From contig CAJQUW010008597.1 in the NCBI GenBank assembly GCA_907163375.1, positions 42,315 to 106,314 of the forward strand: 64,000 nucleotides of DNA, given 5' to 3'. The notes under the pieces are model-generated. The model was not told where the DNA came from and ran no database searches. It saw only the letters and a list, made by a program, of their open reading frames with translations. The DNA is from Prostheceraeus crozeri. Lineage: Eukaryota; Platyhelminthes; Polycladida; Euryleptidae. This document shows, piece after piece, positions 22,130 through 34,499 of the stretch. The first letter of the stretch is position 1; the number at the start of each line of letters is the position of its first letter. Made by a program: the position numbers and the translations under genes.

Positions 22130-23087
22130 AATGAAGGATACCGGGAATTGATGAAGTTGATGGAACTTATCAATGTCGAAATCGGGATTAACAACAGCTA
22201 AAATGTCATCTACGTAGCGAGCATAGAAAGAAGGCAGCGGTCCAGAAAAAATAGCATGAGTTCAGATTCCACGTGTTCAAGAAAAAGATTATCTAGTACA
22301 GGCGACAAGGGGTTTCCCATTGAAAAACCGAAAGTCTGTTGATAAAAATTACCATTACAAGAGAAATAAATATCACTAGCGGCTAGATTGATGAGGTCAA
22401 TAAGGCAAGGAACAGATATAGGCAAAATGGAAAAAGCACTTGTACTTGGCAATTTACGAGTTACAAATTCAAGGGTAGGAGCTAAGGGCACATTCGTAAA
22501 CAACAAAACAGCATCAAAAGATATGAACCGATCCGATGGAGACAAAGTTAAAGAACACAGTCTACACAAGAGATCACCACTATGTTTCAAGTGTGAAGAT
22601 GAAAAGGAACCCAGACATGGAGACAGTAAAGAAGCAAGCTTTTTTGATAAACGATAAAAAGGAGAATTAAATGTGGAGATTATAGGACGCAAAGGAACAT
22701 TATTTGTGTGGATTTTCGGCAGCCCATACGCGTATGGCAATGAAGGCAGATACGATTTGAAAGATAGTACTAATCAACGATTGAAATCAGATTGCATTTT
22801 AGACAAAGGATTATAAGAAAGCTTCCTATACTTAGAAATATCATCAAAAATGGAAGATATTTTATCATCATACACAGAGGAATCGAGAATAACAATTTTT
22901 CCACCTTTATCAGCTTGACAAATTCCAATGTTGACATTATTCTTAAGTGAACTAATGGCATTGTAATACCGTCTCGGAAAAGTAGAATTACAAGCAAGAT
23001 CATTATAAATAGAGCCCAAGACAGAGGATAGATAGCCATTAGAAACAGAATCCTGAGTGAGAAAATAATAAAATTACGTATGAACAA
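22130..23087 (-). pseudogene. reverse transcriptase of Penelope-like element 1
   Basis: Leftward frames read AYGLPKIH and PLRPIISTFNSPFYRLSKKL, then FGFSMGNPLSPVLDNLFLEH, and finally RYVDDILAVV near 22195-22225 in another frame. These are RT motifs in the Penelope order. The 5' part (23087-22770) is in different frames. Frame changes near 22230 and 22755 prevent translation. Confidence 0.8.
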
Positions 23088-23219
23088 AGAAAAAAGTTAA
23101 CGATTGACCAGTAAGGCGTTTCAAAAAATTGCGTTTGAAGATGAGCTCGGACTGAGCATTTCTCAAGGCGACGAAAGAAGGCTTTTTCTTTCCTAAACAT
23201 TGTGGTTTTTATTTTGAAT

Positions 23220-23580
23220 TTCTACTTCTCTACTTCGGACGGATCTGTGCTGAGAAAATCCTATATTAATCATCTGATTTCATCGCAAGATCTTCTGATT
23301 ATATTGCTGACTATCGAGCATTCGAACGCAGTGACGAAAGCACCTCTTATCATGTTCCAATTTCAATGAATTTGTGTCTGCCACATTCACCGCAGAAATC
23401 AGAAACTAGTAGGCCTACTCATGGTTTAAGCACAGAACTTGCTCGCCACACATGGTTTGATTTGAACAGTATAGACCAAGAATTGGTACACATTTTTTCT
23501 GAACACATTAACGACGCCTTGAATGATCTAGCGGAGAATCTCGATCTGGACTCACATTTTGAGAAAGTTCTACAGTAGAA
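23220..23580 (+). pseudogene. non-LTR element, continuation right of Penelope-like element 1
   Basis: The + strand contains a short conserved stretch around 23310-23370 (AFERSDESTSYHVPISMNL) expected after the endonuclease GDFN block, then an open 70-codon piece with HTWFDLNSIDQELVHIF. It matches the fragment at 15780-16220 in family and order, so the Penelope-like element probably inserted into one non-LTR copy. Confidence 0.45.
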
Positions 23581-24894
23581 ACATTCATAGACTCAGCCAC
23601 GAGCATCTGAAACTAATTCTCTTAACTTTTGTTCAACGGAAAGAAAGTTTACTCAATGCATGTCCGGAATTGCAACAATTCAGATTTCAACTTCAGTTGG
23701 CTCGCTAGCGTGCGGTTGCCTCTTGGTCTTCCTCGCGTTTATCAGTCTTTTGCATTAGACATTATCGGTCGCGTCACGCTCCTATCACAGCGTATATGGT
23801 TGAAACTTATAACATTCGACTCGTCTCCAGTTCGTCCATCCTATGTGACTTTATTTCTTACTGAAGTCTCACGCCTCATTCAAATATTTGAAATTAATGA
23901 TTTACCTTTGTTTCTTGAGTGAGTCATGTTGTGTGTCACGCTGACTACATCTCTCGCGATTGCTGCCCTATCTGTGCTTATCCCGTGGATTATGTCATCA
24001 CCAACGTTACAATATTCGAGCTCGGAATGCTTATGTCAGAATTTCCCTATTCCTCGTCTTGTTCGTCGTCGCCTGTGGTATTTCAAGTTACTGCACTCAT
24101 CTTCCAAATCTCCCCGACTGCATATCCCTCCTATTCCTTCGATCAAGTTTTGTCATAATCCGTCACCATCACTACTTGGTCACAGAGCGCAACAACTTAC
24201 CAGGGAAAATGAGAACTCGAAAATCAAAATCAACATTCCAACTCATGGACCTTTTGACCACTAGCACGTCAACGTCAAGGCTATCAAACATCGCTCTTCA
24301 AAGCAAATTCACACTCCAGCGCCCTCTATTCTACTGCTTGACGCAAGATCCCTTATGAACAAAGTTGATGATTGTCACGAAATTGCGGTAGCGTTCAAAT
24401 AGGCCTATAGCCTTTTCGCCTCAGTCGATAGTAAGAGAAAGCGATAGGGGTTGTGGACGCAACTTTATTGCCGCAGGATTACAGGCACAAGATAATCTCT
24501 ACAGTCTCAGCGCGAACATGCGAGAGGGGGCCTTGTCTCACTTCAGGTACTAGTTTTTATCACTGTCAGGTATCGCAGATTGCTATTCGTCAACCAAGAT
24601 TACAAATCAACATGCAGACTCGAGCAGACATCAACACCTCAGGCATAACAACAAACTCAGCGGACAGCGCACCGAAATATTTACAAACCACTCCAAACAA
24701 GCCAAGACTCAACGGAACAAAGGCCACCGCGACCACAGTGACTGAACACCCAAAACTCAACACAATAGCCTGGCTGCCCACTCAATCCCGCAGCGCACAA
24801 TAGATTAATAATTGGCTCATCTGATGCCTCAAACTAGGACGTTATTATGAAATGAAAGTTAATTAATTCCTACTCTAATTTAATATGAAATTAT
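23581..24894. other. no recognised gene
   Basis: Several open frames of 60-130 codons occur on the + strand but none has a motif I recognise and their composition looks random. It may be old non-LTR 5' sequence leading into the next element. Confidence 0.3.
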
Positions 24895-27241
24895 CAAACC
24901 CTAATTAGTATCAATCCTATACTCTTCGTCCCTCACAATGATTTTACTTTACGTGCGTCTCAATTCAATATTGATATTATTGCAGTCACAGAAACTTGGT
25001 TGGACAGCCGTACCGATGACTCGGCAGTTTTTCTTCCTCGCTACAGTGTTCATCGTAATGATCGTAATCAGAATGGTAGCGGCGTGGCCCTTTATGTGCG
25101 ACATGGTCTCAGTGTCAGTGACGTTTGTAGTATCTGTAATATATTTGTAATATCGCAGTATTCTTGATATTGTAGCTACCAACCAGCCTAAGAAATTTCA
25201 GACTCCTCAGATACTTGCACAGCTAGGGCGCTCAGATCACAGAGGCGTTCTTCTGAAAGTGGCAGTTCAAATTCCCGTTACTACCAAAAAGGTTAAAGTG
25301 AGATCTTTCTCTCCATCCTCATTTGCCGCTTGTTGGCAGGTTCTCTCTTCAGTCAATTGGTTGGACTCTTGTCTGCATCATGAAAATATTGATGAGGTTG
25401 TCGAAAACTTTGAGGGCATTTTGCTTTCTTGCTATATGAAGTTCTTACCGAAAAAGCGGTTAGGATGAGAAGTTCTGATCCGCCTTGGATCACTGCCGCT
25501 CTCAAAGCCATATCTGATGCTCGGGATTGTGCTCTGAATAAGGGGAACTATGGAAGTACTTGACTCTTCGTGAAAAATTTATCAAAGAAAGCTGTAAGGC
25601 CAAGCTTAAGCATCTTTCCAAATTTGCTTCCTCTTCTAATTCTGAGAAATGGAAAGCTATTAATGATCAGTTGAATAGGAAATCCCGTGTTTCTCCTATT
25701 GACCACGCCAGGGGGATTCACTATACAATCAATTTCATGGTGCTTTCCATCCCAGTGACATTCATCAGCTTCATGATAATCGCTTCCGTGCTACCTGGTC
25801 TGGAGAATCTATAAATGAAAGTCTAGTTCACAACTTGTTGTTGAAATGCAAGACCAACTCCGCAGACCCAGACAAGATCCCTGGTTTCTTCAATCGGTAC
25901 TTTTCCCTTGCTCTTGTAACGCCGATCACAGAAATTTACAATCGTTGCTTAAAGTCTGCATATTTTCCTAAAAGGTAAAAGAGAGCCGAAAGGAAATAAG
26001 GACTATCGTGCAATCTCTATCCTTCCCTTTCTGAGCAAGGTTTTTGAACGAATCATACGTGATCACATTTTAGTCCCCTCGTTAAGCCATGACCTAAACC
26101 GGAATCAATTTGGCTATACTTCTTCTGGCTTTGGTGGCTGTACAAATGCTCTTCTCTCCATCCTTCAACATGTTTCACTCGGGTCTGCCATCTGCGCCCG
26201 AGTTCTGGCCTTCGATTGTCTAAGCCTCAATCTCATCTTAACGTCTCGTAGCCAGAATTTTGATTGTCATCCACATATCGTTCAACTGATTAAAAGCTTC
26301 CTATCTGATCACATTCAATCTGCTTCTGTTATCGACTGTATGACACCATGGAAGTCCGTGTCTAGTGGTGTACCGCAAGGATCTGTTCTCGGACCCACTC
26401 TTTTTTGTTCTATTAATTGATGATCTGCCTAACTTTTGCAATGCTTATATTTTTGGCCTACGCTGATGATATCACCATGGTCCACCTCACAAACAAAGAT
26501 GATTTAGTCAGTACCCAGAATCCTGTTGACAAGTTTGTTCTTTGGACTGAAGATTAAAAAAATGACCATCAATGTCCAAAAAACGAAAAGTATGACTGTT
26601 GGTAGGAACTCTCACATTGATGTAATCGTCAACACCTTTCCCATTGAAGAAATTCAACACTTGAAAATTTTAGGTGTGACATTTTCTAAGGATTTGAGTT
26701 GGAATGTCCACTTCACCGATATGTACAACAAATGCTGTCGCTCATTACCCCTCGTCAAGCGTCCCAAATGTTATAATAATAATTCCTCAATCATCTGGCA
26801 AGCGTATATGGGTCTCGTTTTCTGTCACATGGCGCATGTGTGGTCTCTTATTTGTGACATCAGTGGCACCATGTTTAAAAAGCTTGAAAAATTAGACCGC
26901 ATTGTTAGGCGTTGGACCCAAGACATCAAAAAGCCCTCCTCAAGCAGCATGTTGATTAAAATTTGTAAAATTTTTAAAAAATTTCAAAATTGATACAAAA
27001 AACTGTCAGAGATAAATATAATCATCCACTGTCTCAATTCTTTATTATTCGGCGTGAAAATTGTTCTGATGTCAGACATCAGCGTGTTTTGCAATCAAAG
27101 AAAAGGAGACTTTGTTTGTACAACAATTCTTTTGTAAAATTTTCTAGATGTACGTGATGTTTGCTGTTACGTCTATTTGCCCTGTCATATACCGCTTGTT
27201 GTATTGACCATTAATAAATTCCTATCATTATTATTATTATT
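24895..27241 (+). pseudogene. non-LTR retrotransposon 2 (endonuclease and RT), broken
   Basis: The N-terminal endonuclease reads DIIAVTETWLDSRTDDS and GSGVALYVRHGLSV (24960-25120). The RT shows KDYRAISILPFLSKVFE near 26000, SSGVPQGSVLGPTLF near 26370 and a YADDITMV core near 26460 in shifting frames. The tail region has VQKTKSMTVGRN and HLKILGVTFSKDLSW. It ends with AATAAA and an (ATT)n run at 27228-27240, the usual 3' end of CR1/L2-like elements. Part of the endonuclease-to-RT region is missing. Confidence 0.8.
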
Positions 27242-27244
27242 GCA

Positions 27245-29220
27245 ACTTGGTGAAGCTAGATCGAAATGAACTGCTGCAGGCAAACCTGGTCCTAACTCAG
27301 TAGAGCGCAATTATTTGATTCAATGTCAACGTTCCTATCGACGCACACAGAAATTTGCTGTCAAACAATCTCATCTTCATCACATAGAAAAACTCTGCAG
27401 TAATACACATGGCATTTCTAGATGGTTTAGGAAGCAATTTAGACAAAAAAGCTGTGATATGCCGGAACATATGCTCCAAACTCTTCATGAACACTATTTG
27501 AAACTGTACAAGCGTCCCTTAGTGCCAGCTGTGGAAGAAGACTTTTTAAAATTCATGCAAGGTCCAGCTCATCAATCTTCTCAAAGGTAACTCCTTCAGA
27601 TGTACACAAAGCCAAGAATTCTCTTAAACCAAGTAAGTCACCAGATGCTGATTCCATGGTTGCGGAATTGCTGCAACTACTACCAGCATCGTCTCCTCTA
27701 GGCAGTCACTTTTCAAGCATCTCTAATCGCATGCGAGTTCTACACAGGGTGCCTTCTGCTATGACTTAATCTCTCATGATTCATGAAACATTTAATTAAA
27801 TTAGAAAAACCGCTCGAAGTGAAGCTGCAACAACCACCGTGACATTATTATACCGATCCTAGCGAAGGTATGGGAGCTAGCAATACGAGATGAATTTTTT
27901 GAAGGGTTTGAAGCCATCCTGTCTACAACATGGATTTCAATCCGGAACCGAACTTCGATCGATGCTCCATATTTTGTCGCCTCTACAGCAGCAACAGCAC
28001 AATAAACAAGGAATCATTGTATTCGTCAGTTTTGATTTAAGTAGAGCTTTTGACGCTGTGCTCCACAATCAATTGATTAACTAATTAGCTGATTTTACTA
28101 ATATCATTGAACCTAATCTCGTTCTTCTGACACATGAATATTTGAAATCATCTCAGACTCATTCATACTGCATTGGGTTAAACATCGGAGATCATTTTTC
28201 AATCGCAAAAAAGGATGTAAACAAGGTAGCAGAATTTCGTCGACATTATTCATCTCATACATCGATTCTGTACTCAAATAACTTGAACAATCTAGCACTG
28301 TAGCAATCGCTTCCAGGTGACCTCGGAGAATCGATTTATCAATTCAATGCCTCAGGCTTTCACGAGATCAAAATAATATTTCAGTGCGCCTTGCTCCTGG
28401 CAACACCATGAAAAATAGGTTGCCAGATGGGAATCGAACCCATTCCTCGAACTGCTAACGCGGAAAGACCAGGGAAGCACTCCCCGTCTTGCTGGTGGTG
28501 CCAGGAGCAGGGCGCATTGAAATATCATTTCGATCTCGTGAAAGCCGGAGGCATTGAATTGTTAAATCGATTCTCCAAGGTCGTCTGGAAGCGGTTGCTA
28601 TTATTATCAAAACAAACCAGGAGGACAAAGTCATAATGCGCGCGGAAAGCTTTGCTTGCTCCTGACACGAGTGTGCTTTCCTGGTCTTGGTGATCTGCAC
28701 ACCGCGTTAGCAGTTCAAGGACTGGGTTCGATTCCCAGCCGGCAAGCCATTTTTCATGGTGGTGCCAGGAGCAAGGCGAATTGAATCATTTCGATTTCGT
28801 TGAATTGATAGATCTAGCACTGGTTGCTCTATTGGAAGCGTACACATTCCCGCTGCATCTTATGCTGACGACATCATTCTCCTTTCACCTACCCATTCAC
28901 ACTCTATATAAAGGCATTTTCTATCTGTAAATCGAGGCTACATGAGCGTGGTTTGAGTCTTAATCTGGAAAAAGCAGCTGCCCCCATGGGCCAATTATGG
29001 GTGAGCAGATTTATCCTGGAAATAAATATCTGAAATCGCTGGCTTATTATAAGCTACTAAGAATCCCGTTCCATCCTTCCCCAAAAACACTGATATCCCA
29101 TTTCAAATCCAAATTATAGAGTTCCGCAGCCCGAAAGAGAAGCTACGGCATCATTTGCCGCAACGTTCCTCTCTTGAAATGGTTTGGAGATGCATGGGTT
29201 AACCGGCTGCTTTCAATGGT
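27245..29220 (+). pseudogene. non-LTR retrotransposon 3 fragments interrupted by SINEs
   Basis: Pieces in order: a linker frame (27300-27590), RT with QSGTELRSMLHILSPLQQ and FDLSRAFDAVLHNQL (27940-28075), GCKQGSRISSTLFISYID (28210-28265), then after the SINE block AASYADDIILLSPTHS (28855-28900) and a C-terminal remnant near 29110-29200. Frame changes and stops are everywhere. The SINE cluster at about 28303-28805 separates the GxxQGS and YADD motifs. Confidence 0.65.
28303..28805. repeat. cluster of tRNA-derived SINE-like copies, two in inverted orientation
   Basis: 28303-28410 and the reverse of 28494-28610 match over about 100 bp with scattered differences. The sequence GGTTCGATTCC, identical to a tRNA B box, occurs forward at about 28727-28737 and reversed at about 28431-28443. 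A third partial body follows at 28752-28805. This supports RNA polymerase III SINEs; I do not call a functional tRNA. Confidence 0.6.
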
Positions 29221-30053
29221 ATTTTTTCTTTGATTTTTTTGCCATTTTCAGTTGCTGTTCTTTAGAACCTATATACAGACATGTACTCCGTTCGATCTTG
29301 TGCTTATACAGAAACGTTAATAATGTTCCTACATATAACATGTTGAATTGTAAACCCATGTTAAGTAGTTAAGCGCATCATTCGTTCAAAAATACAGATG
29401 TATTAACATCTTTTCCCATTCTACTAATCGGTCAGCATCATTTATTGCGCCTTTTGACTCTATTTCATGCATCTTTTTCTGCAGTTATTACTGGTTTCAG
29501 ACTCCCTCGCTTGCATCTTGTTTGAATTTCAGATATTGTAAAAAAAGTTATAACTTTTAGTGCACTTAGTGCAAATACTCTGACTTTCTTCTTGAATTGA
29601 TATGCTGTATTTTGAATAGTAAAGCTGTTCCTTTCAGTTTCAAAGTTGAACTTGTAGAATTTATTGGGAAGTAGCTTACTTTTGTCGTGTTTTCATTTTA
29701 AATGAAATAAAGCCTAATGAATAAATAATATAGAAGTGATATTTGGTAAGTTAAATTTGGCTGGATATGGTCCTATACATGCAATATTTCATGACAAACC
29801 TCCATGTATTTTACAATGGGTTTACCTTAATTATATTTTATTTAATCACATAGACTGGAATATGCACAGACTCGTTCATATTCAAAATCACCTTGGCAAT
29901 GGTAGAAACAGTGAATTTTCTAATACTCTCACTTCATGCTGAAGAAATAATTTTTAATGAAAAATGATCTAGTAATCAAATTTGATAGCTACAAATATTC
30001 CACCGATATCTGATACATTCGATTATGCTTATGCTTATAAAATTCGTCTTTGT
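29221..30053. other. no recognised gene
   Basis: A/T-rich sequence with no motif I can place on either strand. Confidence 0.3.
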
Positions 30054-30137
30054 ACAGGCAGGGACATCTATAATAACAATTAATATAAGATATCTAAGGG
30101 ACGTTCAACTCCCATACCATGTACTGGACTGGAGGCG
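30054..30137 (+). repeat. left arm of an inverted repeat pair flanking the CGBP1-like hAT
   Basis: The sequence from CAGGGACATCTATAAT through CTAAGGGACGTTCAACTCCC recurs in reverse at 33934-34012. The pair encloses 3.8 kb, including the hAT at 30854-33289. It may be the ends of an older TIR element or an inverted duplication. Confidence 0.6.
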
Positions 30138-30845
30138 AGTGACTTTGGTGTACTTGATGAATGGCGGTAGTGTGTACCTGGATAAAATCATTGACCAAAT
30201 GGCAAACAATTCACTTCCTTATTGTGAAGTACATCAGAATCCAGCTGGATTGATTAGTGAGCATACCGGTACTAATTAATACGCCCGGCCCAGTCTTGCA
30301 GAGAAATTGTCGGGAGTCTGTGCAGTGTACATGTACACATAAAAGCATATCATCGATGGTCAATTTCAAATAAATTGTGACTTTCTATTTTCATTGATTT
30401 TCCCATTGTCTTATCTAAAACCTACTCCTGTATAATAATTTGGACCACTGGTGGACTTTATTTGAGAATTCATGAGCAATGAAGCGATGTAACATGTGTG
30501 GCTTATTTCCGGCCTTGTATTACTCAACTTTAAACTCATTAAACGAAAATTGATGGCTACTTTTGCCAAAGTGATGCGAGAATGCTTTCATATTCACCGA
30601 TGAAATTTATACGGGTTTCGTAATCAACTTAAATCCTTATCAATGCTATTCCTGAATTGCCCAATACGGTAGGACCTTACAATCGTGGAAAGTCACCAAT
30701 TACCACCGCTTGGTTTGCTTTTTATTCAATATGATCTTCGCATTTTATGAATCACTGACATCACAATCACACTTTATTTGTTCCTCGGAGTTTGATTATA
30801 AATTGAAGGCCTCCTCACAGATGATGCTCTATAATCACGAGATGT

Positions 30846-33297
30846 CTAAGAAGTAGGCCGGTCATTAAAGTCAAAAAATCAATAAAGTAAAAATACGGTC
30901 AAAATAAACAAATGAAGTCAATATAGTCAATAGAGTAAAAATAAAGTCAAATGTAGTCAAATAAGGTCAGAAAGTTTAAATAAGACAGTAAATTTTTCAG
31001 GAATCTGGTCTTCCCAGGCGCTATTTTTAGACACCTGGCCTTCCTAAGCGCTATTTTTAGATCTGGGTTTCCCGACATTGATGTGAAACAGAGGGGAAGG
31101 TTGTTGATCTCAAGTAGTGGAGGCAGTGGAAATTGTGCCATGAGGAGGCAGATTTTCTCTATTCCGGACACTCGATACAAGAAGCGACGAAACTCCTTCT
31201 TTTTCGGGGGAAATAGATCTTTCTTTGAGAACAACATTGTTTTGATATGAATGACAGTCATGTGCTTTAAACTGAAGTCAGTGAAGAAATGTGTACATCA
31301 TGGCCATTTCATTAAATACAAATAACATATCCACAATAAATTATTAATTCATCATGCCTTGGTAGCGTAGATTGTAATCTAAATGAGTGTCAGACAGTCC
31401 TTTCATTAACGGCCACGCGTCCCCCGTCTCGCGCTCGCCTGTCTGAGAGAGAGGCTTCACAAGTTTAGGGAATTCCGCTATCCTGTTTACTCCTACATCA
31501 ATGTTTCCCGAACTCTTTTCAATCAAAACAAAAAGCTAAGCTATTGGGACACCAAATATTCTCGCAAGGATTTCAACGCACATAACTACATCTTTTTGTT
31601 AACTGACACTGACTATCTTCGATTGTTCGAAATGCCCAAGACAGCTGAAAGTGATGCATCCAAGTGCAAAAGAATTACTTGCCAATATCCTCAACAATTT
31701 AAAGTAACACCAAGGAATGAACTTTTCTGTGTGCTTTGTGAATGCCCGGTGAAATGCACGAAACAGTTTATGATTGACAGTCATCGTAAAAGTGCCAAAC
31801 ATGCGACGAAGTTACAGAGAATTACCTCTTCATCATCAGTACCCACCTCATCAAAGCATGAAAGTCAGACCTTCTTGAACTTCAAACCTGATCTGGCTAA
31901 GCATGTAACAACAGCGTTTTTAGCCGCTGATATTGCTTTACATAAATTGGAGCATCAAGCGATACGAGATTTATTTGATTTTATGGGTCATCAATGCCCA
32001 TCTGAGTCATCATGTCGGCAACATGTGCCAAAACTCTTTCAGTTAGAACAACAGAAATTGTTTCGATATGTGAATGGAGAAAAAATATTTATAATGGTGG
32101 ACGAAACGGAAATTTCTGGTCGGAAGTTTATGAACATTCTTGTCGGAATTCTAGAAAGGCCTGAAGTTACTTATCTATATGACTGTAGACAGCTAGAAGG
32201 AAACATCAATCATCAAACAGTGTGCCATGCTATTGATGATGTTGTTGAAGATTTGAATGTTCATCGCAATAATTTGGTTTTTACTGCTATCGGATGCAGC
32301 TCGTTATATGACTCTTGCGGGCAAAACTTTGAAGTCTATGTATCAATCATTATTTCATGTAACGTGTATGGCGTACCTGTTGCACAACTGTGCATTGCTT
32401 GTGAAGTCGAAGTATGAGGCTGTCGACAGTTTGATTTCCTCAATCAAGGCTGCCACTGTTAAAAATGGTGATCGCCGCCTTCTTTTTGCATCGATTGGAA
32501 GTCCACCAAAGCCGGTTGTAACCAGGTGGGGAACATGGTTAAACGCGGCTTTTTTGGTATGCAGACCACCTTTCCGACGTCAAACAAATTGTGTTGGGTT
32601 TCGAGGATGATGGATTACTTGTAAGTCGTGCAAAATCTGCAGTTTCCAGCACAGTAATTGTTGACCAACTCGTAGATGTGGCTACGTATAGACCTCTGCA
32701 TCATCTAATGGAGCGATGCGAAGGAACCAACTACAACATTCGTCAGGTAATACAGGACGTAAACAGTCTGGATTTCGGAATTGATCCCTGTGAAATCAAA
32801 TCATATATAAACTTGCGTTTATCTAAGAATGATATCATGGAGATTGTTAACTTGGCACGTGACGATATTTCACCAACTGAATACAATCTTCTGTTGTGTG
32901 CACAATCAACCACAGCTGCGATCGAATGAAGCTTTTCCCAGTTGAAAAATCTCCTGCGTTTTAACAGAAACTTTTCTCCCCAAAACATTAAATACTATGC
33001 AATAATGAATTACAATGCCAGTAACAATTAACTCGTTGTTTAAGAGGCATTCCTTCTTTTCGTGAAGAACTTTATATTTGTGGGCTCAATAATAAAATGT
33101 GTTTCTTTAATTAAAACAAGTAACGTTTTCTTGTGAGTCTGAAATGATGTTTTTTTTTGGTTAAACAAAACTGAATCAGGTAAAAAGATTGGGTCAAAAT
33201 TTTACATTTAAGTCAAAATTTTAGGTAAAAATTTACTAGAAAATAAAGTCAAAATTCGTAATTTTTTAGGTCAATAAAAAACCGCCCTACTAATAAG
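30846..33297 (+). mobile_element. hAT transposon 2 (CGBP1-like) with target duplication
   Basis: The element proper is 30854-33289, with ends TAGGCCGGT and ACCGCCCTA and subterminal runs of 'AGTCAAA' repeats. The 8-bp flanks CTAAGAAG and CTAATAAG differ at one base. The transposase gene inside reads rightward. Confidence 0.8.
31596..33030 (+). pseudogene. hAT transposase related to CGBP1/ZBED-type genes, broken
   Basis: The ATG of the likely protein is at 31632. It encodes a zinc-finger-like N-terminus (NELFCVLCECPVKC ... SHRKSAKH) as in CGG-repeat-binding protein 1 and its parent transposons, followed by the RNase H-like core (YVNGEKIFIMVDETEISGR). Frame changes near 32290 and 32570 and a TGA at 32927-32929 break it. 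The hAT dimerisation tail (EYNLLLCAQSTTAAIE, then FSQLKNLLRF after the stop) is recognisable. Confidence 0.78.
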
Positions 33298-33639
33298 AGA
33301 TAGAAATATATTGACATCGCTAACCACTCATTACTCATCAATTTTTAACTTTTCAAATTGTTTTTTGTTCGTTTTTGATTGCATCATCGGTAGATTTTCT
33401 TTTGATTTTAATCATGTCTTTTACTTGTAGCCTATAGCAATGAATAGGGCATGGGACATATTGCTGTAATGATTGTAGTAGCAAGTAAAATCATTACTGA
33501 TCAGTCATCACTTAATCCATGACTGCTTTTAGCAAATGAAATAGATTATCAAACATTTTCCAGAAAGAGTCCACAATTCTCCAAAAAAGCACTATTGAAT
33601 CGATTTTTGCAAAGCATGTATAAAATGTACAAAATCCGC

Positions 33640-33715
33640 GCCAATAGCCATTGATTCTACGTGTCGTAGGTCAACAATGCTACGTGTCGTAGGTCAACAA
33701 TTTCAATCACTAGCA
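33640..33715. repeat. short tandem duplication
   Basis: CTACGTGTCGTAGGTCAACAA occurs twice in tandem here, within unassigned sequence right of hAT 2. Each unit holds a small palindrome, CTACGTGTCGTAG. Confidence 0.6.
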
Positions 33716-33933
33716 GTTGATATTGCAGCTGTTATTGACAGTTGCTTATTCTTGCGGGAGTTTTGTAATTCTGTAGTCACTTCTTGACTGGGTCCAGAAT
33801 CTTCTTTCAATAGATTCCCTGTATGAATGAGAGCATTAGAGTACTGGATAATTGTTTACAACTTGTTTCACGGTTTTATCCAAATGAGCACAAACAACCG
33901 TCATTAATCAAAAATCTATCAAAGACACTGGCC

Positions 33934-34012
33934 TCCAGTCTAGTACACGGTATGGGAGTTGAACGTCCCTTAGATATATTACATTAATTATAGATGTCCC
34001 TGGTACAGGACA
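33934..34012 (-). repeat. right arm of inverted repeat pair flanking hAT 2
   Basis: Reverse complement of 30054-30137 with scattered differences and a few missing bases. Confidence 0.6.
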
Positions 34013-34249
34013 GATGGTTAGCTCGTGCATTTAAGCATGGATATCTATATGCTTCGTGAGCTTTGCGTGCTCAAACTTAGGATCCGTTCTCGCAAATTCC
34101 TGGTGTGTCATTGGTCGTCGTCAGAAAGCGCGCTCTTCTACATCATCGAAACTTCTTGTGTGCTTCATTTTCTCCAATCGGCACAATGACAAGTTTATTT
34201 ACAATGAGCCACACTAACTTGTTCCAGATTGATGATGCTTGCAATCAAT

Positions 34250-34499
34250 GATAGAGATGAATTTATGAAATTTTCAGATGACTCGTCAGTTGATTCATTG
34301 ATTCGCATGAAGGATTTTTGGAAGCTGGATACTATAGGGATTGAAGAGAGTGGGAATGCGCCTGAAGATGATTGTTCTCTGGAAAGTTAAAACAGTTCGC
34401 TTGAATTTGAGGATGGTCGATATCAAATGAGATGGCCATGGAGATATTCATATGAAGAGATTCCACAAAATTTTGAGTTAGACAGAGATAGACTGATGA
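34250..34499 (+). pseudogene. BEL/Pao retrotransposon RT fragment (left of PLE 2)
   Basis: The + strand reads MKDFWKLDTIGIEES and FEDGRYQMRWPWRYSYEEIP, the block before RT in BEL/Pao polyproteins, then RDRLMTVRSRKLL. It breaks at the insertion point of the second Penelope-like element and continues at 35970. An in-frame TAA lies near 34388. Confidence 0.7.

Larger units (their letters stand above)
16221..23219 (-). mobile_element. Penelope-like element 1 (split by a hAT)
   Basis: A 38-bp inverted repeat bounds the element: 16221-16258 and 23182-23219 match with one difference (ATTCAAAATAAAAACCAC...). Inside, leftward, are an N-terminal region (about 23087-22770), RT (22740-22130) and a GIY-YIG endonuclease (16873-16508). 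The hAT at 17037-21944 interrupts it. It lies inside non-LTR endonuclease sequence. Confidence 0.75.

Noticed and set aside
28685-28745. tRNA gene
   Set aside because: Only the B-box-like GGTTCGATTCC is convincing and it occurs in repeated, inverted SINE-like copies; no full cloverleaf was seen.
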